Origin: Pseudolabrys sp.
Lineage (GTDB): Bacteria; Pseudomonadota; Alphaproteobacteria; Rhizobiales; Xanthobacteraceae
DNA: 37,909 nucleotides
Direction: 5' to 3'
Assembly (NCBI GenBank): GCA_025929185.1
Contig: JAICMO010000011.1
Coordinates: 1-37,909 of the forward strand
The notes beneath the pieces are model-generated. The model had not been told where the DNA came from and did no database searches. It worked only from the letters and a program-made list of their open reading frames with translations. This document shows positions 1-8,216 of this stretch, piece after piece (position 1 is the first letter of the stretch; every line of letters starts with the position of its first letter). The translations under genes and the position numbers were made by a program.

Positions 1-992
1 AGCAATGTGCGCGCATTTCCCGAAAAGATTTGCTCACGCTCGGCGTTACCGATCTCCAGCGCCTCGACGGCGCCGATCGTGTTGCGAATGAGGCCACGCC
101 CGCTCTCCGCATCGAACGGCGCATCCGTCGCAAACAGCGAGAATTTGGTGCCAAAGAAATCATAGCCGCAACGCGTGGCGGCCGGCGCGCCGTTGAGCGC
201 GGTGTCGGCATAAAGCATTTTGAAGTAATCGAGCGGCGGCTTTTTCAGTCCGCGCTCCTCGGCAACGGGATTACGCTCGGGAGTGCCGTAGAAAATCTGG
301 CGGAAGCCAAGGCTAATCTTGCCGGAGAAATAGGGGATCATGCCGCCCATGTGATGCGTGATGATCTTCAACCCGGGCAATTCATCAAAGAGTCCCGAAT
401 AGATGAGCCGGGTCATGCAGGCGGTGGTTTCATAGGGCCAGCCGAAGCTGAACCAGATTTCGTCTTCCGAGCTTTGCTCGCTCGCATAATCCGCGAATTG
501 GGGGCCGCGCATCGGATGCACCCATACCGGCAGATCGTGCTCGGCCATGCGGCGGAATACCGGACGGAATTCCGGACGGCTCAGCGGCTTGCCGGCAACG
601 TTGGTAAAAACCTGCACGCCGCGCGCCCCAAGAGTCGTCACGGCCCGATCGATTTCGGCGACGCTCGCCTCAATGTTGTTCATCGGCAATGCAGCGATGA
701 AAGCCGGAAAGTGATCCGGGTACTTCGCACACAATTCCGCAAGCGCGTCATTGGCGATGCGCGCGAGATCGGGCGTGACGTTGGGCGGGCCGATCAGCTC
801 GAGCGGCGGATTGGCCAGCGACAGCACATGCTGCATGCCGTCGAACTCGTCAATGAGCCGCAGCCGCGCCTCGACGTCGACCAGCGGCTCGATGCGGGGA
901 AAGGCGTTCAATACGACATGACCGGGGATGAGGTCGCCAAGGCGGCTGAAGTAGGCCTTGGGCATGAAATGATTGAAGATGTCGATTTTCAT
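1..992 (-). CDS. Amidohydrolase (ACMSD/decarboxylase-like, PF04909), 3' end cut by window
   Basis: This TIM-barrel amidohydrolase of the amidohydrolase-2 family (aminocarboxymuconate-semialdehyde decarboxylase, gamma-resorcylate decarboxylase and relatives) reads for 330 codons and runs off the window at GNARTL, close to the expected C-terminus. The start is ATG at 992, preceded by GAGAGG. The N-terminus reads MKIDIFNHFMP, where most relatives have D-x-H-x-H, so the first metal His is replaced by Phe6 while His8 remains. Other expected ligands are visible: His159 (WVHPM), His213/214 (ITHHMGG) and Asp290 (FATDAP). It is divergent from the alpha/beta hydrolase at 1088. A C-C bond-cleaving decarboxylase or hydrolase role on an aromatic or keto acid is inferred, and the substrate is unknown. 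Confidence 0.88.
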   Translation of the reverse strand, partial: MKIDIFNHFMPKAYFSRLGDLIPGHVVLNAFPRIEPLVDVEARLRLIDEFDGMQHVLSLANPPLELIGPPNVTPDLARIANDALAELCAKYPDHFPAFIAALPMNNIEASVAEIDRAVTTLGARGVQVFTNVAGKPLSRPEFRPVFRRMAEHDLPVWVHPMRGPQFADYASEQSSEDEIWFSFGWPYETTACMTRLIYSGLFDELPGLKIITHHMGGMIPYFSGKISLGFRQIFYGTPERNPVAEERGLKKPPLDYFKMLYADTALNGAPAATRCGYDFFGTKFSLFATDAPFDAESGRGLIRNTIGAVEALEIGNAEREQIFSGNARTL

Positions 993-1087
993 TTGCACAA
1001 GCCTCTCAGGCCGGATTTGCCTACGGCACCCAGGTCGCATTTGATAGAGCAAAGGCTTAGCGAGCATCAAGAACGGGAATTTGTCGA

Positions 1088-1858
1088 ATGGGCGGACTGG
1101 ACGCAAAAGGCCTCACGCTGCACCGCGCGGGCTCCGGCCCGCCGCTGGTGCTGCTTCATTGCCTGGGCGTCGATCACCGTTTCTGGGATTTTGCCGCCCC
1201 GCTTTCAAACCGCTTCACGCTTGTGCGCTATGATCTGCCCGGGCATGGCGCGACGCCGGTGCCGAACGGTCCGTACACGATCGCCGACCTGTCGGATCAG
1301 CTCGCAGCCATTCTGACACTCAACGGGATTGCGCGCGCCCGCATCGCGGGTATTTCGCTCGGCGGGCTCATTGCGCAGCACTTTGCGGCGCATCGGCCGG
1401 AAAGCGTCGACCGACTCGTGCTGGTCGACACCACGCCGCGCTACAGCGATGAAATTCGCGGCATGTGGGCCGTGCGCGCGCAAACCGCGCGTACGAAAGG
1501 CGTCGGCGCGATGGTATCCGACCTTCTCAAAATCTGGTTCTCCGACGATGCGCTCGCGCGCGATCGAGCGGGCGTGCGCTACGTACGCGAGACGTTGAAA
1601 AATACGTCCGGCGAAGGTTATGCGCTCGCCTGCGAGGCCTTGGCCGCGGCCGATCTGCGCGCCGATGCCGCGCGGATTCAAGCACCGACTTTGGTTATTT
1701 GCGGCGAAAATGACATTCCGAGTTTTCTTGAATCAGCGCGTTGGCTTGCCGGAAACATCAAGGGTGCGAAGCTCGCCTGGATTCCGCAGGCGCGGCATGC
1801 GTCCGTCATCGAATGCCCGGAACAGGCACTGGACCTGCTGCGCGATTTTCTCGACTGA
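1088..1858 (+). CDS. Alpha/beta hydrolase, 3-oxoadipate enol-lactonase-like
   Basis: This 256-residue alpha/beta hydrolase is the usual length for PcaD-type enol-lactonases and related small esterases. The nucleophile elbow GISLGG places Ser90. Asp209 lies in VICGENDIPS and His237 in QARHASVIE, which completes the triad. The oxyanion-hole segment reads LLHCLGVDH, as in enol-lactonases, and the PGHG turn is at 51-54. There is no signal peptide, so it is cytoplasmic. It is divergent from the amidohydrolase at 992 across 95 bp and convergent with the MFS gene. Neighbouring ACMSD-like decarboxylases and an aromatic-acid-type transporter fit a ring-cleavage product pathway, but the substrate cannot be read from sequence. 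Another small-ester or lactone hydrolase is possible. Confidence 0.88.
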   Translation: MGGLDAKGLTLHRAGSGPPLVLLHCLGVDHRFWDFAAPLSNRFTLVRYDLPGHGATPVPNGPYTIADLSDQLAAILTLNGIARARIAGISLGGLIAQHFAAHRPESVDRLVLVDTTPRYSDEIRGMWAVRAQTARTKGVGAMVSDLLKIWFSDDALARDRAGVRYVRETLKNTSGEGYALACEALAAADLRADAARIQAPTLVICGENDIPSFLESARWLAGNIKGAKLAWIPQARHASVIECPEQALDLLRDFLD

Positions 1859-1871
1859 TTGCCGAAAACGG

Positions 1872-1893
1872 CCCGGCGCCCGCAGACGCCGGG
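1872..1893. terminator. Candidate bidirectional hairpin between convergent genes
   Basis: CCCGGCG (1872-1878) and CGCCGGG (1887-1893) form a 7-bp G+C-only stem with an 8-nt loop in the 59-bp gap between the stop of the hydrolase and the stop of the MFS gene. No long T-run follows on either strand, so it would be a weak intrinsic terminator at best. Confidence 0.35.
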
Positions 1894-1917
1894 GCAAACT
1901 TCTTGCGTTCGCGCTTA

Positions 1918-3294
1918 TTAGGCCATCGCCGGCTTCACTTCCGTAATCTCTTCGAGCACGCGGCCTTTGGTTTCGATTCCGACCGCCAACAAGGCAAAGG
2001 AAGCCACCAAATAGGCGAAGGCGAACGTGTACAGCGTATAGGCGCCCAATCCATACGCCAGCATGAGGCCGACGACCGTCGGCGCGAGGAATGATCCAAC
2101 CCGGCCGATGCCGAAGAACCAGCCGACCGCCGTCGAGCGGATGTGGGTCGGGTGCAGCTCGCTGACGTAAACGCCGGTCGGCCCGAATGCGCCGGGATTG
2201 ACCCAGCCCACCAGGAACGCAGCGATGAAGGTTGCAAAGCCGGTGGACATCGCAAACCACAGATGAAAGAACGCGCCGATGAAATAATAGAGAAACAGCA
2301 CCGGCCGCCGCCCGTACCGATCGATCAGGAAGCTGCAAACCGAATAGCCGAAGACGCCGCCAATGGCCTGAACCAGCAGAAACGTCAACGCGCGCGTCAG
2401 CGGAATCCCGCGTTGCAGAAGGATCGTCGGCAGCATGAACAGGATTCCATTCGATGCCCATAAAAACCCGAACGAAACGATCCAGACCAAGATCGTCGTC
2501 CGCGCGCGGCCCACCTTGAACAGCTCGAAAACCGTGACGCCCGACGGCACGGCAACCTCCGGACGTACCCGAGCGACACCGCGAAGCTCCTCCGCCGTCA
2601 GCGCACGGCCGAGCGCTTGTTTTTCGATATTGGCAACCGTCTGCTCGGCTTCCGCAACACGCCCCTTGCTCAGCAGATAGCGGACCGACTCCGGCATGTA
2701 GCGCCGTACGAAGAAAAGAATGAAAGCTGGCAGGATGCCGACCGCAAACAGCGCGCGCCATCCGAATGCTGGAAGAACGGTGAGGCTGAGAGCTGCCGCA
2801 ACGACGAGCCCGACAGGAAACGCGGCGAGGATATTTCCGGTCATGGCCCCGCGGATGCGGCCGGGGCTGAATTCAGCGGAAAGCGTCGTCGTCACCGGCA
2901 CCTCGCCGCCCAGCCCGAAATTTGACAGGAATCGGAAAACGGCGAGCGAAACGACGTTCCACGAAATCGCGACGATGGCGGTAAATACCGCGAAAATTCC
3001 GACCGTCGCCTGGAACGATGTGCGCCGGCCGATGTAGTCGGACACGGTGCCCCAGAACAGCGCGCCGAGAAACGCGCCCACCAGCCCTGCCGTGGCCAGA
3101 AGCCCCGCCTGCGCCGGGCCGAAGTGAAATTCCTTTGCGATCGGAGGCAAGGCGGCGCCGAACAGGGCAAAGTCGGCCGCGTCCAGCATGATGCCGATGA
3201 AAGCGAGAATGAAGAAATGGCGGTGCCATTTCGAGAACGGCAGGCGTTCCAATCTTGCGACGAGTTCAGCCGATTTTACCTCATCGACGTTCAT
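1918..3294 (-). CDS. MFS transporter, aromatic acid:H+ symporter-like
   Basis: This 458-residue major facilitator protein has about 12 hydrophobic segments. The first membrane segment begins after LPFSKWHRHFF and carries an acidic pair (MLDAADF) typical of the aromatic acid:H+ symporter and NiaP-like groups. MFS motif A appears as GTVSDYIGRR after TM2, with a pseudo-repeat FLIDRYGRRP in the second half. ATG 3294 is chosen because GGGGAGG lies just upstream. A longer in-frame extension to 3465 gives a low-complexity, non-membrane leader and would lose this ribosome site. The gene is divergent from the amidohydrolase at 3516. Uptake of a carboxylated aromatic or heteroaromatic substrate for the adjacent hydrolases is inferred. 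Confidence 0.92.
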   Translation of the reverse strand: MNVDEVKSAELVARLERLPFSKWHRHFFILAFIGIMLDAADFALFGAALPPIAKEFHFGPAQAGLLATAGLVGAFLGALFWGTVSDYIGRRTSFQATVGIFAVFTAIVAISWNVVSLAVFRFLSNFGLGGEVPVTTTLSAEFSPGRIRGAMTGNILAAFPVGLVVAAALSLTVLPAFGWRALFAVGILPAFILFFVRRYMPESVRYLLSKGRVAEAEQTVANIEKQALGRALTAEELRGVARVRPEVAVPSGVTVFELFKVGRARTTILVWIVSFGFLWASNGILFMLPTILLQRGIPLTRALTFLLVQAIGGVFGYSVCSFLIDRYGRRPVLFLYYFIGAFFHLWFAMSTGFATFIAAFLVGWVNPGAFGPTGVYVSELHPTHIRSTAVGWFFGIGRVGSFLAPTVVGLMLAYGLGAYTLYTFAFAYLVASFALLAVGIETKGRVLEEITEVKPAMA

Positions 3295-3456
3295 GCGTTT
3301 CCTCCCCGAATGAGCAGGCTTCTGACCGAGCTGCCCTACCCCGCGATCCGGTATCTTAGCACCCGACCCGACGCGCACAATCGCAGTCCACATATTTCGC
3401 GGCTGACATTCTTTCGCGGCAGCTAACGAGGAACGCACGTTGCTCAACTTTTCTTT

Positions 3457-3492
3457 GTGATCCATAAGTGACGCAGTGCTGAGTCACATCAC
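3457..3492. promoter_or_regulatory. Candidate operator: nested inverted repeats in divergent promoter
   Basis: The 221-bp divergent gap between the MFS gene and the amidohydrolase contains GTGAC (3468-3472) and GTCAC (3483-3487), perfect inverted arms 10 bp apart. They are flanked by GTGAT (3457-3461) and ATCAC (3488-3492). The element sits just upstream of ATG 3516 and could serve a dimeric repressor. No regulator gene is adjacent, and the assignment is by symmetry only. Confidence 0.3.
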
Positions 3493-3515
3493 TTGACGCT
3501 CGCGGAAATCCCAAA

Positions 3516-4523
3516 ATGCCTATCGACGTTCATGCCCATTACATTCCACAAGCCCTGATTGCATGCGCGCGGGGGCGGGGCGCGCAAATGGGCGTGCAGG
3601 TGATCGACAGCGCGGGCACGGCGCCGGCGCTGGCGTTCTCTTACGGCTACAAAGTCCGCCCATTTTTTCCCAAATTGATCGAGAGGACGGCGCAACGCAT
3701 CGCATGGCTCGACTCGCAGCGGCTCGATCGCCAGTTCGTGGCGACCTGGCCCGACATTTACGGGTACGGATTGCCGCGCGGAGACAGCGCCGCGTGGCAT
3801 CGCTTGCTCAACGACACGCTGGCGGAATGGTGCGCGGAGAATGCCGCGCGCATGTCGTTCGTTGCTTCCGTGCCGTTGCCGAACGCCGAGGATGCAGCAG
3901 CCGAGCTCGGGCGCGCCGCGACGCTTGGCGCAGTGGCCGTGATGCTGGCTTCAAATATAGAAGGGCAAAACATCGGCGAGTTTGCGCTCGATCCGCTTTG
4001 GGCGCGCGCGGAGCAACTGAATATGCCGATAATGATTCATCCGACGGCGACGACGCCTTTTCCGCGCGCGGAAAAATTCGGCCTGAGGCAAAGCGTGAAT
4101 TACACCTTCGACACGACGCTCGGTGTCGCCTCCTTGATTTTCTCCGGCGTTCTCGATCGCTTTCCGAAGCTTACGTTCGTGCTTTCACATGGCGGAGGCG
4201 CGTATCCTTATCTCGCCGGCCGTTTCGACATCATGCACGCGCGTATGGACAAGGCGGCGCAGGGCGACGTCGCGCGAAAGGCTCCCTCGGCTTACGCGCC
4301 GCTGATGGCCTACGACACGATCGTGCATGCGCCGAAGCCACTCAGATTTTTGGCAGACCTTGTCGGGATAGATCGCCTCGTGCTCGGCAGCGACTATTCC
4401 TTTCCACCCGCCGATCTCGCTCCGCTCGACAGCCTGCGCGCGGCGGGCTTCGGCATAACGGACATGGACTTAATTACGGAGATAAATCCGCGACGCCTGT
4501 TCTCCCGCCTTGACCGGAAATAG
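3516..4523 (+). CDS. Amidohydrolase, ACMSD-like decarboxylase/hydrolase
   Basis: This 335-residue amidohydrolase-2 family protein is close to the length of 2-amino-3-carboxymuconate-6-semialdehyde decarboxylase. All metal and catalytic positions are visible: His6 and His8 (DVHAHYIP), His175 (MIHPT), His225 (LSHGGG) and Asp293 (GSDYSFPP). Unlike the amidohydrolase at 1-992 it keeps the full H-x-H. The start ATG has only a weak upstream purine stretch. Divergent pairing with an aromatic-acid-type MFS transporter suggests a transporter-enzyme pair for a carboxylated aromatic or muconate-type compound. The real substrate is not determinable here; relatives also include hydratases and amidases. 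Confidence 0.9.
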   Translation: MPIDVHAHYIPQALIACARGRGAQMGVQVIDSAGTAPALAFSYGYKVRPFFPKLIERTAQRIAWLDSQRLDRQFVATWPDIYGYGLPRGDSAAWHRLLNDTLAEWCAENAARMSFVASVPLPNAEDAAAELGRAATLGAVAVMLASNIEGQNIGEFALDPLWARAEQLNMPIMIHPTATTPFPRAEKFGLRQSVNYTFDTTLGVASLIFSGVLDRFPKLTFVLSHGGGAYPYLAGRFDIMHARMDKAAQGDVARKAPSAYAPLMAYDTIVHAPKPLRFLADLVGIDRLVLGSDYSFPPADLAPLDSLRAAGFGITDMDLITEINPRRLFSRLDRK

Positions 4524-4755
4524 GCACTCATGAAAAGCAACGCGCCGACGGCCCAACTATCACATAGGTGTTTCTGCTGAGGCGGCCTCCGCCTTTAATC
4601 GCACAGCGGGCATGGCGAAAATCCTGATTATTTGTGAGCTTATCCCCGCCCACTTTGGCAAAAAAATTACGTCAGGGTTGTGGAGCGGCAATCCCACATG
4701 AGGAATGCGGGACGTCAATCAACAAGGCCCTGGCACAAAATCCAGTCGTCAAACG
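4524..4755. other. Non-genic spacer between amidohydrolase and IS end
   Basis: No convincing coding sequence is visible on either strand. The stretch has less coding-like composition than its surroundings and contains the hairpin described separately. It leads into the insertion-sequence end at about 4756. Confidence 0.5.
4580..4596 (+). terminator. Candidate intrinsic terminator downstream of the ACMSD-like gene
   Basis: AGGCGG (4580-4585) and CCGCCT (4589-4594) form a 6-bp stem with a 3-nt loop, followed by TTTAAT, 57 nt after the stop of the amidohydrolase. The T-run is short, so strength is uncertain. Confidence 0.45.
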
Positions 4756-4968
4756 TTAGCAGGCTGCTGAAAAACTTCACTCGACGGCGAGAATGGCATG
4801 TGATTCCGTGGAATTGAAGCCACGGGATGATTTGCCATGCGGGGACGGGACGATCGGTCGGAAGGTCTTTTCTCTTACGTTCGATTGGAGGAACGCATTC
4901 CGGCGGATCATCCGTTGCGACCGATCAGGGCGCTGACGGATGACGCCTTAGAGCGCGTCCGGTCTCAG
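4756..4968 (+). mobile_element. Truncated insertion sequence: left end with transposase N-terminus (IS5-like)
   Basis: GCAGGCTGCTGAAAAACTT at about 4756-4774 looks like the terminal inverted repeat of common IS5-group elements. It is followed at 4837 by an ATG opening a frame with the characteristic transposase N-terminus: MRGRDDRSEGLFSYV, then EERIPADHPLRPIRALTDDAL. The frame continues to 5235, but homology appears to stop near codon 40 (about 4955-4968). Beyond that the frame is antisense to the RidA gene. No DDE catalytic core and no second inverted repeat were seen within the window. The fragment abuts the stop codon of the triple-RidA gene, so a deletion probably removed the rest of the element. 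Confidence 0.7.
4837..4968 (+). pseudogene. Transposase N-terminal fragment
   Basis: About 40 residues of an IS5-type transposase are recognisable (SEGLFSYVRLEERIPADHPL), starting from ATG 4837. The catalytic domain is missing. The frame stays open to 5235 only because it reads antisense through the RidA gene, so a fusion product would be nonfunctional. Confidence 0.7.
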
Positions 4969-6246
4969 CTAACCGGGATGATGAATCCAGATATCCGCGA
5001 CGATGTCGCAACCGGGGATCGGCAGTTTGGTGCGGACCGCACCAAAAGGAATCGGCGCGCCTTTGAGCGTTTCCTGCCAAATGCGCAGCGCGGGGTAGAC
5101 GACATTGAGGTCGCCGACGAAATGATGGACGCGCACGACATTGTCGAGCGAAGTTCCGGCAGTCTTGCAAATTTCCTGCGCGGCATTGAGAACGGCACGC
5201 ATCTGGTGCTGCGCGGGAACGCCGAGATAGTGTAACGCGACAGAGTCACGAGCCGCCGGAATGATGCCTTTGTCATCGGCAGCATAAAGCGCAGATAGGC
5301 ACAGCAGATCGCCCGCGCGCACGGCGGCGGGGCCGAGGCGCATATTGGTCGAGGCCTTGTGCTCAACGATTTGCTTTTTTATTTGGCCGTTATCACGGAC
5401 CCCGAAGATATTAATCTCGATAATCGACTCCAACAGGGCAAGACCTTTGGTCTCGACCACGGTCAGCGCGCATGGATTATCGGCAAAGTGGCTGTTCCAG
5501 ACATCCATGAACTCAGGCAAATCGTTGATGTTGGTCAGATACACCTGCGCCTTGATGGCATTCTTGAGCGAACTTCCGCCGGCTTCCAGACCTGAACGAA
5601 GGCGAGTAACCAGAAGCTCGGTCTGCAAGCGGATGTCCGTACCATTCCACACTGCATTTGGCGGCCGATACGCCCTCGGATCAAGTCCGGTCATCGCCTC
5701 ATTATTCGGCATCTGCCCGGCGACAAAGACGTAATCGCCGCACACCAACGATGCGATGAAGCCGGAGTGTTGCGGCACCGGCACGCCTTCCGGCCGCGCC
5801 GCGCGCGGCTCGCGCCCTTCGCCGGGCAGAACAGCAAGCAGCGACACGTTCATATTCGCGCCGTCGGTGAGCAACTCTTCCATCAGGACGGAGGTACTGG
5901 GCGGCACATACTCTTTGAGCAAGGCTTTGCGCGCACGTTGATACGGATTCACACACTCAGCGCGCGGATAGTATTGATCGACACGCACGATATGCCGCAA
6001 GTCACCACCTTCCGCGGCAATTAGTTTTGCGAAGCGATCGAAAATAAATTTTCCCTCGCGTAAGTACCTTGGCGCGCCGCCGAGCGGCAATCCGGGGATG
6101 CCGGCGACCTCCGTGGCAATTCCATTTTCAAAATCGGTGGCTTCATGCCCGGTAAAGAATAGCCAATTGCCGGCTCGGACGCCCTGCGCATACATGACGT
6201 CGGTCCCGCCGATGCGAACGGGTGCGATGGGTTTGACGTCAGGCAT
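4969..6246 (-). CDS. Triple-domain RidA (YjgF/YER057c/UK114) fusion protein
   Basis: This 425-residue protein is built from three consecutive RidA-like units, about residues 8-138, 156-283 and 298-423. Each shows the family pattern: a GxxLFxxG-type strand (LFFTGHEA, VFVAGQMP, LLCLSALYA), the central helix, and a VRVxxY-type strand (IVRVDQYY, KAQVYLTN, VVRVHHFV). RidA proteins are about 130 residues and trimeric, so this chain could form a trimer-like barrel by itself. The Arg of deaminating RidA enzymes (E. coli Arg105) is not seen at the corresponding place in any unit (PPSTSVLM, DNPCALTVVE, IPFGAVRTK), arguing against standard 2-aminoacrylate deaminase activity. ATG 6246 follows AGGAG at good spacing; a TTG two codons upstream is less likely. 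The function is unknown. Confidence 0.85.
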   Translation of the reverse strand: MPDVKPIAPVRIGGTDVMYAQGVRAGNWLFFTGHEATDFENGIATEVAGIPGLPLGGAPRYLREGKFIFDRFAKLIAAEGGDLRHIVRVDQYYPRAECVNPYQRARKALLKEYVPPSTSVLMEELLTDGANMNVSLLAVLPGEGREPRAARPEGVPVPQHSGFIASLVCGDYVFVAGQMPNNEAMTGLDPRAYRPPNAVWNGTDIRLQTELLVTRLRSGLEAGGSSLKNAIKAQVYLTNINDLPEFMDVWNSHFADNPCALTVVETKGLALLESIIEINIFGVRDNGQIKKQIVEHKASTNMRLGPAAVRAGDLLCLSALYAADDKGIIPAARDSVALHYLGVPAQHQMRAVLNAAQEICKTAGTSLDNVVRVHHFVGDLNVVYPALRIWQETLKGAPIPFGAVRTKLPIPGCDIVADIWIHHPG

Positions 6247-6546
6247 GCACAACTCCTGGCATTGGTGTTGACGATATGAGCGGGTTACGCGAACGGCTCG
6301 TCATCGTGAACTAATACAAATTACGGCGCGTGAGGTAATGCAAATTGGTGGTCAAGTGAGATGCACGCAGCTTTGCAAACGGCGTTTGGCGTGTCCAGCA
6401 CGCGCACGTGAGTCCAGGCGCACAATACGTATGACGACACTGCAACACTTCCGCATTCGACCGCGCGCTTCGCAGGCGTTTGACAGCCATGGGCACCAAA
6501 TCTAACGTGCTTGCAACGCAACGTCTTTTTGCGCTCGGAGGTACGC
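6247..6546. promoter_or_regulatory. Divergent promoter region between triple-RidA gene and ABC importer
   Basis: This 300-bp region has no supported gene. It contains the direct repeat TAATACAAATT (6312-6322) and TAATGCAAATT (6336-6346), starts 24 bp apart, and an 8-bp palindrome ATACGTAT at 6425-6432. The ATACAAA core at 6314-6320 is the complement of TTTGTAT found in the MocR promoter and the molybdenum-hydroxylase promoter. Confidence 0.5.
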
Positions 6547-7329
6547 TTGTTACGCGTCACCGATGTTTGCAAAGTATTCGAGTCGGCGCGCGGAACGTAT
6601 TTCGCACTCGACGGTGTTTCCCTCACCATCCGTGATGGCGAATTCGTTTGCCTGCTTGGGCCGTCCGGCTGTGGCAAGTCTACACTGCTAAATATTCTCG
6701 CCGGTTTTGAGTCCGTTAGCGGCGGAACGGCGACGTTCAACAATACCGCCATCACACGCGCGGACCGCGAGCGCGTGATGCTGTTTCAGGATGCCGGCTC
6801 CGCACTCTTGCCGTGGCTGTCGACTGAAGAAAACGTCCGTTTCGGCCTGCGCGTGCGAAAAGTGCCGAAGGTGGATTGGCCTGCGACCATCGACAAGTAC
6901 CTGAGAATGGTCTCGCTCGACTCGCATCGCGCAAAATTCCCCGCCGAGCTTTCCGGCGGCATGCGCCAACGATTGCAAATCGCCCGCGCCTTGGCGGTCG
7001 AGCCCAAGGTGCTGCTGATGGATGAGCCGTTTGCCGCGCTGGATGCTTTGACGAGGCGGCACATGCACACGGTGCTGCTCGACATTTGGCGGCGTACTGG
7101 AAAGACGATCGTATTCGTGACGCACGATATCGCCGAGGCGATCTCGCTGGCCGACCGGATCGCCGTGATGTCGACCGGCCCGCGTTCAACGATCACCAGG
7201 TTGATCGATATCGGCTTGCAGCGACCGCGCGACATGACCAATCCGAAGGTCGCGCAGCTGTTCAACGAAATAGAGTCCTTGCTGACGCCGGACGTGCTGC
7301 GTTCATCTGAGCGGCTGGAGGTCCATTGA
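6547..7329 (+). CDS. ABC transporter ATP-binding protein (SsuB/TauB type)
   Basis: This 260-residue importer ATPase has Walker A GPSGCGKST at 38-46, signature LSGGMRQ at 135-141, Walker B LLMDEP at 156-161 and an H-loop His193 in VTHDIAEA. The sequence class is the nitrate/sulfonate/taurine group. I chose TTG 6547 because GGAGG (6537-6541) lies 5 nt upstream; an earlier in-frame TTG at 6511 lacks a ribosome site. The Q-loop region reads MLFQDAGSALLPWL, typical of this group. It is first in an operon with permease (7361) and binding protein (8217). Energising uptake of a small organic substrate is inferred. Confidence 0.93.
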   Translation: MLRVTDVCKVFESARGTYFALDGVSLTIRDGEFVCLLGPSGCGKSTLLNILAGFESVSGGTATFNNTAITRADRERVMLFQDAGSALLPWLSTEENVRFGLRVRKVPKVDWPATIDKYLRMVSLDSHRAKFPAELSGGMRQRLQIARALAVEPKVLLMDEPFAALDALTRRHMHTVLLDIWRRTGKTIVFVTHDIAEAISLADRIAVMSTGPRSTITRLIDIGLQRPRDMTNPKVAQLFNEIESLLTPDVLRSSERLEVH

Positions 7330-7360
7330 GCCCCCCTCGCAGATTGAGGAATTTTGCTCC

Positions 7361-8200
7361 GTGGTGAACGTGCCGGACAGCAGGGCGCCCTTCAGCGCCG
7401 CGCCCTTGCGGGGCAAACATACGTGGACAATGTCGCCTGTGTCGCGTTCGGTATTGCTGGCTGGCGCCTCGATCCTTATCGCATTTGTCGCCTGGCAATT
7501 CCTGTCTACAGTCCTGTTCAATCCCTTCCTCATTCCGCCACCGCTCGAGGTGTTCCGCACCGCAATCCCGATGGTTGCGAGCGGCGAAATTCTTGCCGAC
7601 GTTTCGATCAGCATGGTGCGGGTGCTGGTCGGCTTCGTCACCGGCTCGCTCGCCGGCATCATCATCGGAGTCCTGCTCGGCCGCATCCGGCTGCTGCACG
7701 ATGTGCTCGACCCGATTATCGAACTGCTGCGCTACCTGTCGCCGACCGCAATGATACCGATTGCGGTGATCTGGTTCGGAATCGGAGAGCTGTCAAAGTA
7801 CTTTCTCATCTTCTGGGGGACGTTCTTCATCGTGTTGATCAATACGACCGCGGGCGTCTGGCGGGCGCCGATCGCGCGCCAGCGCGCCGCGGAGTGCCTC
7901 GGCGCTAACCGGTTTCAGATATTCATGCTGATCGTCGTGCCCTCCTCTGTTCCCTACATCGTGACCGGCATGCGCGTCGCCATGGCCTCGTCGTTCATGA
8001 GCATCATACCGGCGGAGATTCTCGCCGCGGATTCAGGCATCGGCTATCTGTTGCAGAAATCATCGATGCTCCTGCAGACCAATCGCATCTTTGTCGCGCT
8101 GCTCACGATCTGCGTGCTTGGCTTCATCGTCGATCGCATCTTCCGCATTTTCGTCGACAAAGTGCTCGCCCGCTACATGTCCTTTGTCTCACAAACCTGA
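7361..8200 (+). CDS. ABC transporter permease (SsuC/TauC type)
   Basis: This 279-residue inner-membrane permease has about six hydrophobic segments, beginning with VLLAGASILIAFVAWQFL. The cytoplasmic EAA-like loop (AAECLGANRFQIFMLIVVP) contacts the ATPase. GTG 7361 is preferred because GAGGA (7346-7350) lies 10 nt upstream. An internal ATG at 7430 would remove a hydrophilic leader and remains possible. It lies 31 bp after the ATPase gene and 16 bp before the binding-protein gene, so the three form one transcription unit. Confidence 0.92.
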   Translation: MVNVPDSRAPFSAAPLRGKHTWTMSPVSRSVLLAGASILIAFVAWQFLSTVLFNPFLIPPPLEVFRTAIPMVASGEILADVSISMVRVLVGFVTGSLAGIIIGVLLGRIRLLHDVLDPIIELLRYLSPTAMIPIAVIWFGIGELSKYFLIFWGTFFIVLINTTAGVWRAPIARQRAAECLGANRFQIFMLIVVPSSVPYIVTGMRVAMASSFMSIIPAEILAADSGIGYLLQKSSMLLQTNRIFVALLTICVLGFIVDRIFRIFVDKVLARYMSFVSQT

Positions 8201-8216
8201 CACTAGGGAGGAATCC

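Noticed and set aside
30-1316. Long plus-strand open frame over the left end
   Set aside because: Its product has no family features, while the opposite strand encodes a clear amidohydrolase with conserved metal residues; it is an antisense shadow typical of G+C-rich DNA.
3295-3465. N-terminal extension of the MFS transporter
   Set aside because: The strong GGGGAGG site is just before ATG 3294, and the extension is hydrophilic with no family similarity.
4969-5235. Full 132-residue protein from ATG 4837
   Set aside because: Only the first 40 or so codons resemble a transposase; the rest is antisense to the RidA gene.
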